Assembly (NCBI GenBank): GCA_029777945.1
Contig: JAKORG010000045.1
Location: 1 to 64,000 of the forward strand
DNA: 64,000 nucleotides
Direction: 5' to 3'
From: Deltaproteobacteria bacterium
GTDB taxonomy: Bacteria > Desulfobacterota > Syntrophorhabdia > Syntrophorhabdales > Syntrophorhabdaceae
Shown: positions 42,211 through 51,360 of the stretch, one piece after another
How the letters are laid out: each line of letters opens with the position of its first letter
Position numbering within the stretch: position 1 is the stretch's first letter
Translations under genes and position numbers: made by a program
The notes under the pieces: generated by a model
The model's database searches: none
Told to the model about the DNA's origin: nothing
The model's input: only the letters and a program-made list of their open reading frames with translations

Positions 42211-42891
42211 CCTTTTTCCAGAGCAGGCCTTAATACACAAACCGCATATATGATGACCTAAATTTCTTTTATTTTTAAAGGTGGTTAACATATTGTAGCA
42301 GGCTATGTGGTCAAATTTATAAGGATCATCGTCTATGGCAAAGGCAGGGCACACATCTTTACAGGCATGGCAATCTCCACATGAAAAATACGATATATCA
42401 TCGCTACCAAAATCAAAGGCTATCAATGGCATATCAGTAAGGATCGTATTATATCTTACCTGGGCGCCGTAAACAGGGTGTATGAGGAGATTATTTCTTC
42501 CAACCCAGCCAACACCTGCGATTACCCCGATCTTTTTATGGGATATATGGGCCTTTTGATTTTTCCAATCTACAAGCTGCGATGCAGCAAAGGGTAATGC
42601 ATTATAACCCCTTTTCTCTATTTTTCTTGCCAGTAGATAACCTATCATATCGAGCCTATAATTTAATTGTCTGTAGTGATTTAGATATAACAATGTAGGT
42701 CCATCTGTAAGGGTGTCTATCACAGCTTTTGATAATACAAGTCCAAAAGAGATGGCAAAAGGTAATTTTGATTTAATGGCATTATCAATTTGGATAAGGT
42801 CTTTGTCGTAATATGACATACTGCCTATGCCGTAAACATCTACATCAAATTCTTCAAGCCACTTCCCTATTATTTGATTGTTCTCTTCCAA
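42205..42891 (-). CDS. QueG-like double [4Fe-4S] protein (short form)
   Basis: The 228-residue protein aligns with the DUF1730/epoxyqueuosine reductase family: IGVIAGVGWVGRNNLLIHPVYGAQVRYNTILTD in pieces near 120-150, then the two cluster motifs CGDCHACKDVCPAFAI and CGLCIKACSG. It is much shorter than QueG (about 340-380 residues) and lacks its C-terminal HEAT-like part, so it is probably a related reductase rather than the queuosine enzyme. It lies 20 bp downstream of mnmG on the same strand. Confidence 0.75.
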   Translation of the reverse strand: MEENNQIIGKWLEEFDVDVYGIGSMSYYDKDLIQIDNAIKSKLPFAISFGLVLSKAVIDTLTDGPTLLYLNHYRQLNYRLDMIGYLLARKIEKRGYNALPFAASQLVDWKNQKAHISHKKIGVIAGVGWVGRNNLLIHPVYGAQVRYNTILTDMPLIAFDFGSDDISYFSCGDCHACKDVCPAFAIDDDPYKFDHIACYNMLTTFKNKRNLGHHICGLCIKACSGKRK

Positions 42892-42911
42892 GGCTTCTCC
42901 TCTTTTTAAAA

Positions 42912-44777
42912 TTATTTAAAAATACCTGTCTTTTTAAAATATATCATCAGGGCAGTAATAGCTGCAGGTGTCACGCCTGGTATCCTCGATGCCTGACCAA
43001 TAGACAGTGGTTTTATCCGTGAAAGTTTTTCTACAATCTCCCGTGAAAGTCCGGGCACCTCTTCGTATCTAATATGTTGGGGGATCTTTTTCTCTTCCAT
43101 CTTTTTTGCCCTGTTTATCATTTCAATCTGTCTATCTTTATAGCCGTGATATTTTATATTGAGTTCCACCTGATATGCCACATCTTCATCTATATCTCTT
43201 ATCCTATCTTCAATCTTTTTAAGATGTTCTATGGTTACACCGGGCTTTTTTAAAAGTTCTTCAAGGGTTATGGGATTTTTTATAGGTTCCAGACCATGAT
43301 TTTTTAACATCTCTTCTGTCTGCTTCGAGGGCCTGAGCCTAACGGATCTTAATATCTCGTGAACATTCTCTATCCTTTTTTTCTTTTTTACCACCATGTC
43401 ATATCTTTTTTTGCTAACAAGCCCGATAGAATAGCCTTTCTCTGTTAAACGCAAGTCTGCATTATCCTCGCGCAAAAACAATCTATTTTCCGCCCTTGAG
43501 GTAAACATCCTGTATGGCTCATCCACCCCTTTTGTAACAAGGTCATCTATCATAACACCTATGTATGCCTCATCTCTACCGAGTATAAATTCATCCTCTC
43601 CCTTTGCCTTGAGTGCAGCATTAATACCTGCTATGAGACCTTGTGCCGCTGCCTCTTCGTAGCCTGTTGTGCCATTTATCTGACCTGCAAAAAACAGATT
43701 CTTAATTCTTTTTGTCTCAAGGGTTGGAAAAAGCTGTGTTGGATTTGCAAAATCGTATTCTATTGCATATCCAGGCCTTGTGATCTCCACATTCTCAAGA
43801 CCTTTTATGCTTCTTAACATCCTCATCTGTATATCGAGGGGTAAACTTGTGGCAAGTCCGTTGGGATAATATTCTACAGTATCAAGACCTTCTGGCTCAA
43901 TAAATATCCTGTGCCTTTCCTTTTCCCTAAATTTTACCACCTTATCCTCTATGGAAGGGCAGTATCTTACCCCGGTTCCCTTTATTTTACCCGTATACAA
44001 AGGAGACCTATCAAGCCCTGATAAAATGGCCTCGTGGGTTGTAAGATTTGTATATGTAAGGTAGCAAGGAACGAGCTTGTTTTTTATCTTTTTTGTGAGA
44101 AATGAAAAAGGCCTTGGGGGATTGTCGCTTTCTTGAGGCTCTAATTTTGAAAAATCGATGGTCCTTCCGTCGAGTCTTGGACATGTGCCTGTCTTTAACC
44201 TGCCTATTTCGAATCCGAGCTCTTTTAGGCACAGAGAAAGCCCAACTGAAGGAAAGTCACCCATCCTTCCTGCCTCAAAATGCTCAAGCCCAATATGGAT
44301 CAGGCCCCTGAGAAATGTGCCTGTTGTAAGAATTACTGTCTTTCCATAGAATTTTTCTCCCCATTTTGTTTCAACCCCTGTAACCTTTTCATCATCAACC
44401 AAAAGTCTTTCAATTATTCCCTGTCTAATCAATAAATTTTCCTGCATCTCAAGTCTTTTTTTCATCCTTAAGGCATATCTCATCTTATCTGTCTGGACCC
44501 TTGTGGACCTTACTGCAGGACCTTTTTTCATATTTAGTATCCTGAACTGTATACCTGCTGCATCAGTATTTATTGCCATTTCGCCGTCTAAGGCATCTAT
44601 TTCCTTTACAAGGTGACCCTTACCAATACCTCCCACTGCAGGGTTACAGGACATAAAGGCTATATGGTCCAGATTTATTGTGATGAGAAGTGTCTTTGCC
44701 TTCATCCTCGAGGAAGCAAGGGCTGCCTCACATCCTGCGTGACCTGCACCAACCACAATTACATCAAATACGTCCAT
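42912..44777 (-). CDS. mnmG: tRNA uridine-5-carboxymethylaminomethyl(34) synthesis enzyme MnmG (GidA)
   Basis: The protein of about 621 residues begins MDVFDVIVVGAGHAGCEAALAS, an FAD-binding Rossmann motif. It continues with family landmarks SCNPAVGGIGKGHLVKEIDALDG, MKKGPAVRSTRVQTDKMRY and YCPSIEDKVVKF, and the C-terminal helical domain ending PLSIGQASRIPGVTPAAITALMIYF. With MnmE it modifies the wobble uridine of several tRNAs. I prefer the ATG at 44777 over a GTG at 44798 because family members start about five residues before DVIVVG and AAGG lies 6 bases upstream. Confidence 0.96.
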   Translation of the reverse strand: MDVFDVIVVGAGHAGCEAALASSRMKAKTLLITINLDHIAFMSCNPAVGGIGKGHLVKEIDALDGEMAINTDAAGIQFRILNMKKGPAVRSTRVQTDKMRYALRMKKRLEMQENLLIRQGIIERLLVDDEKVTGVETKWGEKFYGKTVILTTGTFLRGLIHIGLEHFEAGRMGDFPSVGLSLCLKELGFEIGRLKTGTCPRLDGRTIDFSKLEPQESDNPPRPFSFLTKKIKNKLVPCYLTYTNLTTHEAILSGLDRSPLYTGKIKGTGVRYCPSIEDKVVKFREKERHRIFIEPEGLDTVEYYPNGLATSLPLDIQMRMLRSIKGLENVEITRPGYAIEYDFANPTQLFPTLETKRIKNLFFAGQINGTTGYEEAAAQGLIAGINAALKAKGEDEFILGRDEAYIGVMIDDLVTKGVDEPYRMFTSRAENRLFLREDNADLRLTEKGYSIGLVSKKRYDMVVKKKKRIENVHEILRSVRLRPSKQTEEMLKNHGLEPIKNPITLEELLKKPGVTIEHLKKIEDRIRDIDEDVAYQVELNIKYHGYKDRQIEMINRAKKMEEKKIPQHIRYEEVPGLSREIVEKLSRIKPLSIGQASRIPGVTPAAITALMIYFKKTGIFK

Positions 44778-44833
44778 AATTAGCCTTATAAAATACACTA
44801 AATCCTGAAAGAATAAAAGGGTTGTATTTTTAA

Positions 44834-45394
44834 TTATAAACCTAATTGCTCGCCTATTTCCTTCATGGCATCCAGGCTAATCTGAACAAATTCTTCAATG
44901 GACAGCCCAATGGCTTCGCACTCCATAATGTTATCTCTGTTCACCGATGCGGCAAATGCCTTTTCCTTCATTCTTTTTATTACAGATTTAGGCTTAACGC
45001 TTGCAATTTTCTTATCAGGATATACAAGAGTCGTGGCCACAATAAGACCTGTAATGGTTTCTCCTGCCGCAAGGCCGTGTTGTAACTCTGTATGTCTTTT
45101 TTTTCCTGTTAAGGCTTCGTTATGCATTACAATAGCCTCTATAATTTCCGGCTCCACACCTTTTTCTTTTAATATCCTCTCAGTTTCTATCCCATGCCGA
45201 TTTAAATCACCGTTTACAAGTTCTATATCAAGGTCATGGAGTAGCCCTGCCAATCCCCACATCTTTTCATCCCTTCCTAACCTTTTAGCAAGGGCCCTCA
45301 AAACCGCCTCTGAAGCATAACAGTGGTTAAGCATCCTACCATTTTTAATATATTGATGAAGTAACTCCACTGCCTCTTCTCTTGTCATAGGCAT
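44834..45394 (-). CDS. HD-domain phosphohydrolase-like protein
   Basis: The 186-residue single HD domain has metal ligands H22 (NHCYASE), the HD pair in LAGLLHDLDIE, and two later His in NRHGIETE and AIVMHNEAL. This pattern fits HDIG-type proteins that hydrolyse phosphate esters of nucleotides or similar compounds. GGGAGGATG precedes the ATG by 8 bases. It lies 56 bp upstream of mnmG on the same strand. The substrate is unknown. Confidence 0.82.
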   Translation of the reverse strand: MPMTREEAVELLHQYIKNGRMLNHCYASEAVLRALAKRLGRDEKMWGLAGLLHDLDIELVNGDLNRHGIETERILKEKGVEPEIIEAIVMHNEALTGKKRHTELQHGLAAGETITGLIVATTLVYPDKKIASVKPKSVIKRMKEKAFAASVNRDNIMECEAIGLSIEEFVQISLDAMKEIGEQLGL

Positions 45395-45592
45395 AATTTC
45401 ATCCTCCCTTGAATTTTTTTAAGACTTTTTATTATTGATATATTGATAACATTTTCTCTTTATTTTTAAAAGCATGGGGTCACTTTTAATGGATTAAAAA
45501 AGTTGATATTTTTTGAAAAGTTTATTATTAAATGGTTAGTTGAAGCACAGATAGATTCAATAACCAATCAAAAATACTCAAAGGGGGCAAAA

Positions 45593-46045
45593 ATGAATAA
45601 AATAGGTATCTTGACATGTTCAAACACCACACAGGAACTGGGTTGTTCATCGTATCTATGCTTTCAGGATTTTTACGAAAACGCCGGTGCTTTTAAAAGA
45701 TATGCAAACAGAGATGACAAGACAGTGATTGCAGGTATTATAAACTGCTCAGGCTGTCCCACAGCCCATGCCCCTGAAAAACTTCTCAATCGTATAAAGT
45801 CTCTCACAGAAATTGGAATAAGTGCAATTCACCTCGCTACATGTGTTACACTCTTATGTCCCTTTAAAGAAAGGTATCTCACTATGCTAAAAAATAATTT
45901 TCCTGAAATAGAATTTATTGAGGGGACCCATGACCAGGCCCCTGGAATAACACCGGAAATGTTCATAGGTGCTATGAAGCATATGCTTACACAACCAAAA
46001 CCAAGCATTTCAAATATTATTAAAAAGACAGTAAAAAAGACATAA
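45593..46045 (+). CDS. CGGC-domain putative metal-binding protein
   Basis: The protein of about 150 residues resembles the CGGC domain family: GILTCSNTTQELGCSSYLCFQDFYENAGAF, split across residues 4-33, then AGIINCSGCPTAHAPEKLLNRI and IHLATCVTLLCPF. The eponymous CGGC reads CSGC here. Eight cysteines suggest metal or Fe-S binding. I start it at 45593, behind AAAGGGGG, not at an in-frame ATG 90 bases earlier, which would add an unrelated 30-residue extension. Function unknown. Confidence 0.75.
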   Translation: MNKIGILTCSNTTQELGCSSYLCFQDFYENAGAFKRYANRDDKTVIAGIINCSGCPTAHAPEKLLNRIKSLTEIGISAIHLATCVTLLCPFKERYLTMLKNNFPEIEFIEGTHDQAPGITPEMFIGAMKHMLTQPKPSISNIIKKTVKKT

Positions 46046-46156
46046 AAGGTGTTTTTATTTAATTTTTAAGACTTTCAATGCACATTGGAAAAGACATCAG
46101 TATCAGTTTGAGACAAAGAGTAGGATTATAACTGCCCTATAATTGAAAAATTTTTC

Positions 46157-46273
46157 ATGAACCCTATTCCTTCTGGTATCAAAGGCTCTGTGATAAACAT
46201 TGAAGGCCTGAAATACATAAATGGCGTTGGATTGAAGGGCATTCCAAGTAAAGCAAAAAATTTTGTGATTTAA
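46157..46273 (+). pseudogene. Short ORF, possible remnant of a coding sequence
   Basis: A 38-codon frame starts at ATG 46157 and reads MNPIPSGIKGSVINIEG and on through KYINGVGLKGIP to TAA at 46273. The composition is protein-like (INIEGLKYINGVGL faintly recalls a STAS-domain strand-helix), but it has no ribosome site and no continuation. It lies in the 264-bp gap between the CGGC gene and dppC. A decayed gene is the likeliest reading, with low confidence. Confidence 0.2.
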
Positions 46274-46288
46274 TTGGGTAGTAAAAGA

Positions 46289-46302
46289 GGTTTTTAAAAA
46301 CC
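46289..46302. terminator. Weak palindromic terminator-like element
   Basis: GGTTTTTAAAAACC is a perfect 14-bp palindrome. On the minus strand it is followed by TCTTTTAC just after the dppC stop; on the plus strand by CGGTTTTTT after the CGGC gene region. It could act in both directions, but the AT-rich stem is weak. Confidence 0.35.
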
Positions 46303-46309
46303 CGGTTTT

Positions 46310-47146
46310 TTATTCTACCTGGTATCTCCTTCTTGGATCAAAGATATCTCTCAACCCTTCTCCTAAAAGATTATAACCCATTACTGTTAGAAATATGGCA
46401 AGCCCAGGATATAGACTTAACCACCATGCCACCTCAATGTTGTCCTTTGCCTGGGTTAGTATGTTCCCCCAGCTCGGGGTTGGCGGCTGAACCCCTATAC
46501 CTAAAAAACTCAATGCCGACTCTGTTAATATTGCCCCACCTATCCCAAGGGTAGCCACTATATAAACAGGGGTTAAGGCATTGGGCATTATATGTCTGAA
46601 TATGATTCTCTTTTCTGAAAAACCCTGAGCCTTTGCAGCAAGGACAAACTCTTTATTTTTAATACTTAGAACCTCTGCCCGCACAAGACGGGCAATCCCC
46701 ATCCAGTTTGTAAAACCTATCACTATCATAATGTTCCAGATGCTTGGTTCAAGAAGGGCTATTACGGCAAGGATGAGAAAAAATGTAGGAAAGCACATCA
46801 TTAAATCCACAAACCTCATGATAATTTCATCTATGATCCCACCGTAATAGCCTGATATTGCACCTATGGCAATGCCGATTAAAACTGCAATGCCTACAGA
46901 TACAAAACCCACAAGTAGAGAGATTCTGCTTCCATAGATAATCCTCGCAAAAACATCCCTGCCCAATGAATCCGTTCCAAAAGGATGTTCCATTGATGGA
47001 GGGGCAAGTATGTTTTTCATGTCAGGCTCCAAGGGGTCATGGGGTGATATAAAAGGTGCACAAAGGGCACATAAAAACATTGGGATCAGTATAATAACCC
47101 CTATAAGTGCAAGATTGTGTTTTATGACCCTTCTTATTAATTCCAT
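46310..47146 (-). CDS. Orphan DppC/OppC-type ABC transporter permease
   Basis: The 278-residue permease is complete: an N-terminal OppC_N segment (SPHDPLEPDMKNILAPPSMEHPFGTDSLGRDVFARIIYGSR in pieces), six membrane helices and the coupling loop EFVLAAKAQGFSEKRIIFRHIMPN. Such proteins pair with a DppB-type permease, binding protein and ATPases for peptides, nickel or sugars. None of those partners is adjacent; the neighbour upstream is a secreted cyclase-repeat protein. Partners may lie downstream of other promoters elsewhere. Confidence 0.88.
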   Translation of the reverse strand: MELIRRVIKHNLALIGVIILIPMFLCALCAPFISPHDPLEPDMKNILAPPSMEHPFGTDSLGRDVFARIIYGSRISLLVGFVSVGIAVLIGIAIGAISGYYGGIIDEIIMRFVDLMMCFPTFFLILAVIALLEPSIWNIMIVIGFTNWMGIARLVRAEVLSIKNKEFVLAAKAQGFSEKRIIFRHIMPNALTPVYIVATLGIGGAILTESALSFLGIGVQPPTPSWGNILTQAKDNIEVAWWLSLYPGLAIFLTVMGYNLLGEGLRDIFDPRRRYQVE

Positions 47147-47184
47147 TTATACCACATAGTTTTTAGTCCCATCCTAAATAGTGC

Positions 47185-48114
47185 TCATTCCAGCTCTGCC
47201 AATGCCCATGCAACAAAAAGGGTTGTTTGGGTATTTTTCTTTGCCATTTTGTTGAACTGAATGGGTGTATTACTCGTAAATGAACCATCCTCATGCTGAA
47301 CCTTTGCCAAATAATCTTCGGCCTTTTTTATTGCATCCTTTTTATCCTTAATTTTAGAAAGTGCCATAATTGCATATGCTGTTACCTCAGGGTCTTCTGG
47401 AACCTTATCGTGCATCATGGCAAATCCACCTGAATTTCTCTGCGATTTTAAAAGCCAATCAACTGCATCACTTACAAAAGGTGTGGATGGAGAAATACCC
47501 GAAATTAAAAGGGCCCTTATGGTCCATGCAGTGCTTATTGCAAGGGAAGGAGACCCTTTAGGCATTCCATATCCTCCATCAGGATTCTGGCATCCTTGAA
47601 GCCAGTCAATTGCCTTTCTCACAGTAGGGTCATTTCCTTTAACGCCGGCATCTATAAAGGCATTCAAAACAACGGCCGTATAAATAGTTAAGGCCGCACC
47701 CTCTTTCCCTATCCTTTTAAAACCACCAGATTCATCCTGGACACTTCTTAAATATTCAAGGCCTTTTTTTATGGCATCCTCTCCTACGCCTGCCTGCTTT
47801 AAAGCTATTATGGCAAAGGCAGTATGGGCAGTGTTATTATTCCAGCTTCCATCTTGCTTCTGGTCCTTTAAAATAAAATCTATACCTTTAGCTGCCTTAT
47901 CATCATGAACCTTTTTCATCTTCAAGACCTTGACTGCCCAGCTTGTTGGCTCTGCCTCAGGTGGAAATTCACCCTTTAGTCTTGACCAGGCACCATTTTC
48001 ATATTGAACTGAAATAATATGGGCAATGGATTTTTTTGTAACATCCTGTGATTGAGAGAAAACGATAAAGGGAATGAGAACTAAAAAAATAACTAATAAA
48101 ATCTGTCTTTTCAT
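47185..48114 (-). CDS. Secreted prenyltransferase/squalene-oxidase repeat protein
   Basis: The 309-residue protein has a signal peptide (1-20, ...LIPFIVFS) and about six repeats of the alpha/alpha-toroid type, each with a QxxDGSW-like turn: DQKQDGSWNNNTAHTAFAI, SVQDESGGFKR, GCQNPDGGYGM, SQRNSGGFAM, VQHEDGSFTSN. The DxDD cyclase motif of squalene-hopene cyclase is not seen, so it is probably not a terpene cyclase but a binding or scaffold toroid. It lies 38 bp upstream of the orphan dppC. Confidence 0.82.
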   Translation of the reverse strand: MKRQILLVIFLVLIPFIVFSQSQDVTKKSIAHIISVQYENGAWSRLKGEFPPEAEPTSWAVKVLKMKKVHDDKAAKGIDFILKDQKQDGSWNNNTAHTAFAIIALKQAGVGEDAIKKGLEYLRSVQDESGGFKRIGKEGAALTIYTAVVLNAFIDAGVKGNDPTVRKAIDWLQGCQNPDGGYGMPKGSPSLAISTAWTIRALLISGISPSTPFVSDAVDWLLKSQRNSGGFAMMHDKVPEDPEVTAYAIMALSKIKDKKDAIKKAEDYLAKVQHEDGSFTSNTPIQFNKMAKKNTQTTLFVAWALAELE

Positions 48115-48214
48115 AATGCCCCTCCTGTAAATATTTTATAAGTTTTATAATACATATAAAAACATGGTGTGTCAAAAAACTTTTTGCAGTTTCAAAAAGG
48201 CAACTAAAAAGTAT

Positions 48215-48243
48215 TTGACAAATACACTGTTTTAAAAGATAAT
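48215..48243 (+). promoter_or_regulatory. Sigma-70-like promoter of the MFS exporter
   Basis: TTGACA (48215-48220), 17 bp, GATAAT (48238-48243). The predicted start at about 48250 is only some 6 bases before the GTG at 48256, so the message would be nearly leaderless. Confidence 0.6.
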
Positions 48244-48255
48244 GTAGCCGTTCAT

Positions 48256-49419
48256 GTGAAGAAAAAACCCCTTATAATTTTAAGTTTTTCTCACCTTGCC
48301 ATAGATATAAATCAGGGGGCTTTACCTGCACTTTTACCTTTTTTCAAAGAAAGCCTCGGTCTTTCATATGCCCTCGCAGGGACTGTTATCCTTTTCTCAA
48401 ACCTTTCATCTTCCATAATCCAGCCCCTTTTCGGCTATATATCGGATAGGAAGTCGCTAAAGTGGATACTTCCCCTATCCCCTTTAATTGCAGGGTCTGG
48501 GATTGCCCTGAGTGGATTTGCACCGAATTATCTTTTTCTTATTTTTCTTGTAATAGTAAGCGGCATAGGGGTGGCACTTTTTCATCCCGAAGGTTTTAAG
48601 GTTGCCTACTCCTTTACAGGGGCAAAAAAGGCAACTGGTGTCTCGATCTTTGCCTTTGGTGGAAGCATGGGGATTGCCTTAGGTCCAATCATAGCAATTA
48701 CTGCCTGTACATATCTTGGCTTGAAGGGAACACCTGTTATAATAATCCCCAGTCTTTTAATATTTTTATTGATAATACTAAATAGGCATATGCTTAAACC
48801 TGAAAGGGACATAATTAAAGATAAAAAAGAAAAAAATGTAAGTTCAGTCACAAGAACTCAGAAGATGTCTTTTGTGCTCCTTGCGACCCTTGCAACGATC
48901 AGGGCCCTGACACAATTAGGAATGGCAACGTACATCCCTTTCTATTACATAAATTACCTTAAAGGAAATCCCATTTACGCAGGTAAACTTGCCACGACAT
49001 TCCTCATATCAGGGGCCATAGGAACCCTTATGGGCGGTCCTATAGCAGATTATTTAGGACATAAAAGATTCCTTCTTGGAACCCTTTTTATTTCAGCCAT
49101 TCTATTGAACCTGTTTTTTTACACATCAGGATATGCAACCTTTTTACTTCTTGCCCTATCAGGCATGATACTTATATCCTCTTTTGGTACCACAACAGTA
49201 ATGGGTCAGATCCTTTTGCCAAAACATCTGGCCATGGCATCGGGAATAATGGTAGGATTAACGATAAGCGCAGGAGGGCTGGGGCTCACACTACTGGGAG
49301 CCATAGCAGATAGATGGGGTGTTCCCTATGCAATAAGAACAATCACCCTTCTTCCCCTTTTTGCATTTCTATTAGGCCTTTTTGTGAAATACCCCCAAAA
49401 AACTCCAGGGTTAAAATAG
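48256..49419 (+). CDS. MFS transporter, fosmidomycin-resistance (Fsr) type
   Basis: The 387-residue, 12-helix transporter opens LSFSHLAIDINQGALPALLPFF, characteristic of the Fsr group, with LFGYISDR between helices 2 and 3 and the mid-protein PIADYLGHKRFLLG. It is probably a drug/metabolite:proton antiporter. It starts with GTG at 48256 right after a predicted transcription start, without a Shine-Dalgarno. It is convergent with the cysteine synthase gene. Confidence 0.87.
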   Translation: MKKKPLIILSFSHLAIDINQGALPALLPFFKESLGLSYALAGTVILFSNLSSSIIQPLFGYISDRKSLKWILPLSPLIAGSGIALSGFAPNYLFLIFLVIVSGIGVALFHPEGFKVAYSFTGAKKATGVSIFAFGGSMGIALGPIIAITACTYLGLKGTPVIIIPSLLIFLLIILNRHMLKPERDIIKDKKEKNVSSVTRTQKMSFVLLATLATIRALTQLGMATYIPFYYINYLKGNPIYAGKLATTFLISGAIGTLMGGPIADYLGHKRFLLGTLFISAILLNLFFYTSGYATFLLLALSGMILISSFGTTTVMGQILLPKHLAMASGIMVGLTISAGGLGLTLLGAIADRWGVPYAIRTITLLPLFAFLLGLFVKYPQKTPGLK

Positions 49420-49464
49420 GCTCCATGTAATAACTACCTAAAGTCCTTTTTTGATTATAAAAAA

Positions 49465-50373
49465 TTAAGGCGGGCACTTGGCGCAGATGGACCTAAACTG
49501 CATGGTGCTCAAATAACGGTCTCCCCTATCAGGAAGGATTACTACTATTGTCCCTTTATTGATTTTTTCCGCAATTTTTAAGGCAATAGCTACTGCTGCA
49601 CCGCTTGATGTACCCACAAAAATACCTTCATGCTGGGCAAGAAGCCTTGTGGCCTCAAATGCCTCTCCATCGTTTACGAGGTATCTTTCATCAAGAAGGG
49701 ATGGGTCAAATATTTTAGGCACAATGGATTCTGTCATGTTTTTCAGCCCCTGAATGGTATGACCCATAACAGGCTCAACGCCTACAATTTTTATATCAGG
49801 TTTTATAGATTTTAAATATTTTCCTGTGCCCATGAGTGTTCCTGTTGTGCCCATACCTGCCACAAAGTAATCAACATCGCCCTTTGTCTGCCTTATAATC
49901 TCAGGGCCCGTTGTTTCAAAATGGGCAAGTATATTATCAGGATTTTCATACTGATTGGGCATGTAATATTTATCAGGCTCTTCTTCCAAAAACTTGTGCG
50001 CCATCTTTATGGCACCATCTATATTTTCCCTTGCAGGCGTTAAAAACACCTGTGACCCGAGACCTTCTAATATTAACCTTCTTTCCATGCTAACGCATTC
50101 GGGCATACACAGCTCAACCTTGTATCCCTTTGCTGCACCTATCATTGCAATGGCTATCCCGGTATTTCCTGAGGTAGGCTCAAGTATAGTCTTGTCCTTT
50201 GTGAGTTCCCCCCTTTCCTCAGCTTTCTGAATCATATAAAGGGCTGGCCTATCTTTTATGGAGCCACCAGGATTACAACCTTCGAGTTTGCATAAAATCC
50301 TGACCCCAGGCTTTCTATTGATGTTTATAAGTTCAACAAGGGGGGTGTTGCCTATTGCCTCAAGAATATTCAT
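49465..50373 (-). CDS. Cysteine synthase (O-acetylserine sulfhydrylase family)
   Basis: The 302-residue PLP enzyme has family motifs in order: IGNTPLVELINI, the PLP lysine in NPGGSIKDRPALYMI, EPTSGNTGIAIAMIGAAKGY, VAGMGTTGTLMGTGKYL and GTSSGAAVAIAL. It ends with FRSICAKCPP, close to CysM-type C-termini. It makes cysteine from O-acetylserine (or phosphoserine) and sulfide. A GGAGGTTTG ribosome site precedes the ATG. CysK and CysM cannot be separated here, so I give no symbol. Confidence 0.92.
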   Translation of the reverse strand: MNILEAIGNTPLVELININRKPGVRILCKLEGCNPGGSIKDRPALYMIQKAEERGELTKDKTILEPTSGNTGIAIAMIGAAKGYKVELCMPECVSMERRLILEGLGSQVFLTPARENIDGAIKMAHKFLEEEPDKYYMPNQYENPDNILAHFETTGPEIIRQTKGDVDYFVAGMGTTGTLMGTGKYLKSIKPDIKIVGVEPVMGHTIQGLKNMTESIVPKIFDPSLLDERYLVNDGEAFEATRLLAQHEGIFVGTSSGAAVAIALKIAEKINKGTIVVILPDRGDRYLSTMQFRSICAKCPP

Positions 50374-50495
50374 AAAACAAACCTCCGATTTAAAAGCTAT
50401 TATAAAATAGCAGAATATTTTTATTTAAACAAGGCATATTTTTTTAAGGCATTGAATCCATATCAATTATGTTTTATCTTTTAAATAAAAGTCCC

Positions 50496-51329
50496 ATGAA
50501 AGTTACACCATACTGTAAAAATTGCTTGAAAGCACTTGCTGAGAAAACCTGTTATCTTTCTCATGCTGGTAAAGACGTGCTATTAAATTGTTTTATGATT
50601 ATTGATGAACTCTTTGGTTCAGATATTACACCACCGGCCATTGCGAATAAGATTCATATGCTAATAAGAGAAAAGACAGGTGTAGCTGATCCTTATGCAG
50701 AAAAAAAGGATAAAGAGGTGTCCATTGCAAAAAGGGCAATTATGGAATTAGATGAGCTTTTTAGTTTTGACCTTGAAGATGTTTTAAAATTTTCTGCTTT
50801 AGGAAATTCAACAGACACCTTTCTCGATGCAAAGACTAATTTTTTAGACCTAAGTGACATTAAATTTTATGCTGAATTGGATAAAATAGAAAAAGAGATA
50901 GACAGGGAAGAAAAGGATGTCCTTATCCTGGGCGACAATGTTTCTGATTTTTTATTTGATATGAAACTTATTCGTTTTCTTGAAAACAGGGGTAAAAATG
51001 TATACTATGCTGTAAAAGAGGCGCCTGTTCAGAATGACCTGTGCATGATCGATGTGTTTAAATATCAATTTGACAAAATTTTTAATAACATAATCTCAAC
51101 AGGAACAAACAAAGTGGGCATAGAAAAAAAAGATTTAAAAGGAAAAATTATGGAATTATGGGAAAGGGATGCAGTGGTGATTGCAAAAGGTATGGGTAAC
51201 TTTGAAACAATTTCAGAATTCAGGGATGGAAAAAAGTTTATACACATTATGAAGGTAAAGTGCCCATCGATAAGCGAGGCAATCTCTTTTCCTGAAGGAA
51301 GTTATGTTGCAATAGTTCGTAAATTTTAA
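50496..51329 (+). CDS. DUF89 (ARMT1-like) family protein
   Basis: The protein of about 277 residues starts MKVTPYCKNCLKAL, with the N-terminal CxxC usual for bacterial/archaeal DUF89 proteins. The core motifs are LILGDNVSDFLFDMKLIRFL (metal-binding GDN...D), VYYAVKEAPVQNDLCMIDV and AVVIAKGMGNFETISEF. Relatives include metal-dependent phosphatases active on damaged sugar phosphates. I prefer 50496 to an in-frame ATG at 50469 because of the family N-terminus; neither has a clear ribosome site. It precedes the dnaJ-like gene by 31 bp. Confidence 0.8.
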   Translation: MKVTPYCKNCLKALAEKTCYLSHAGKDVLLNCFMIIDELFGSDITPPAIANKIHMLIREKTGVADPYAEKKDKEVSIAKRAIMELDELFSFDLEDVLKFSALGNSTDTFLDAKTNFLDLSDIKFYAELDKIEKEIDREEKDVLILGDNVSDFLFDMKLIRFLENRGKNVYYAVKEAPVQNDLCMIDVFKYQFDKIFNNIISTGTNKVGIEKKDLKGKIMELWERDAVVIAKGMGNFETISEFRDGKKFIHIMKVKCPSISEAISFPEGSYVAIVRKF

Positions 51330-51360
51330 TACAATGTAGTATTATAAAGGTGATATAGAC

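Noticed and set aside
45503-45592. In-frame ATG at 45503 extending the CGGC protein by 30 residues.
   Set aside because: The extension is AT-rich filler without family similarity, and AAAGGGGG lies just before the ATG at 45593.
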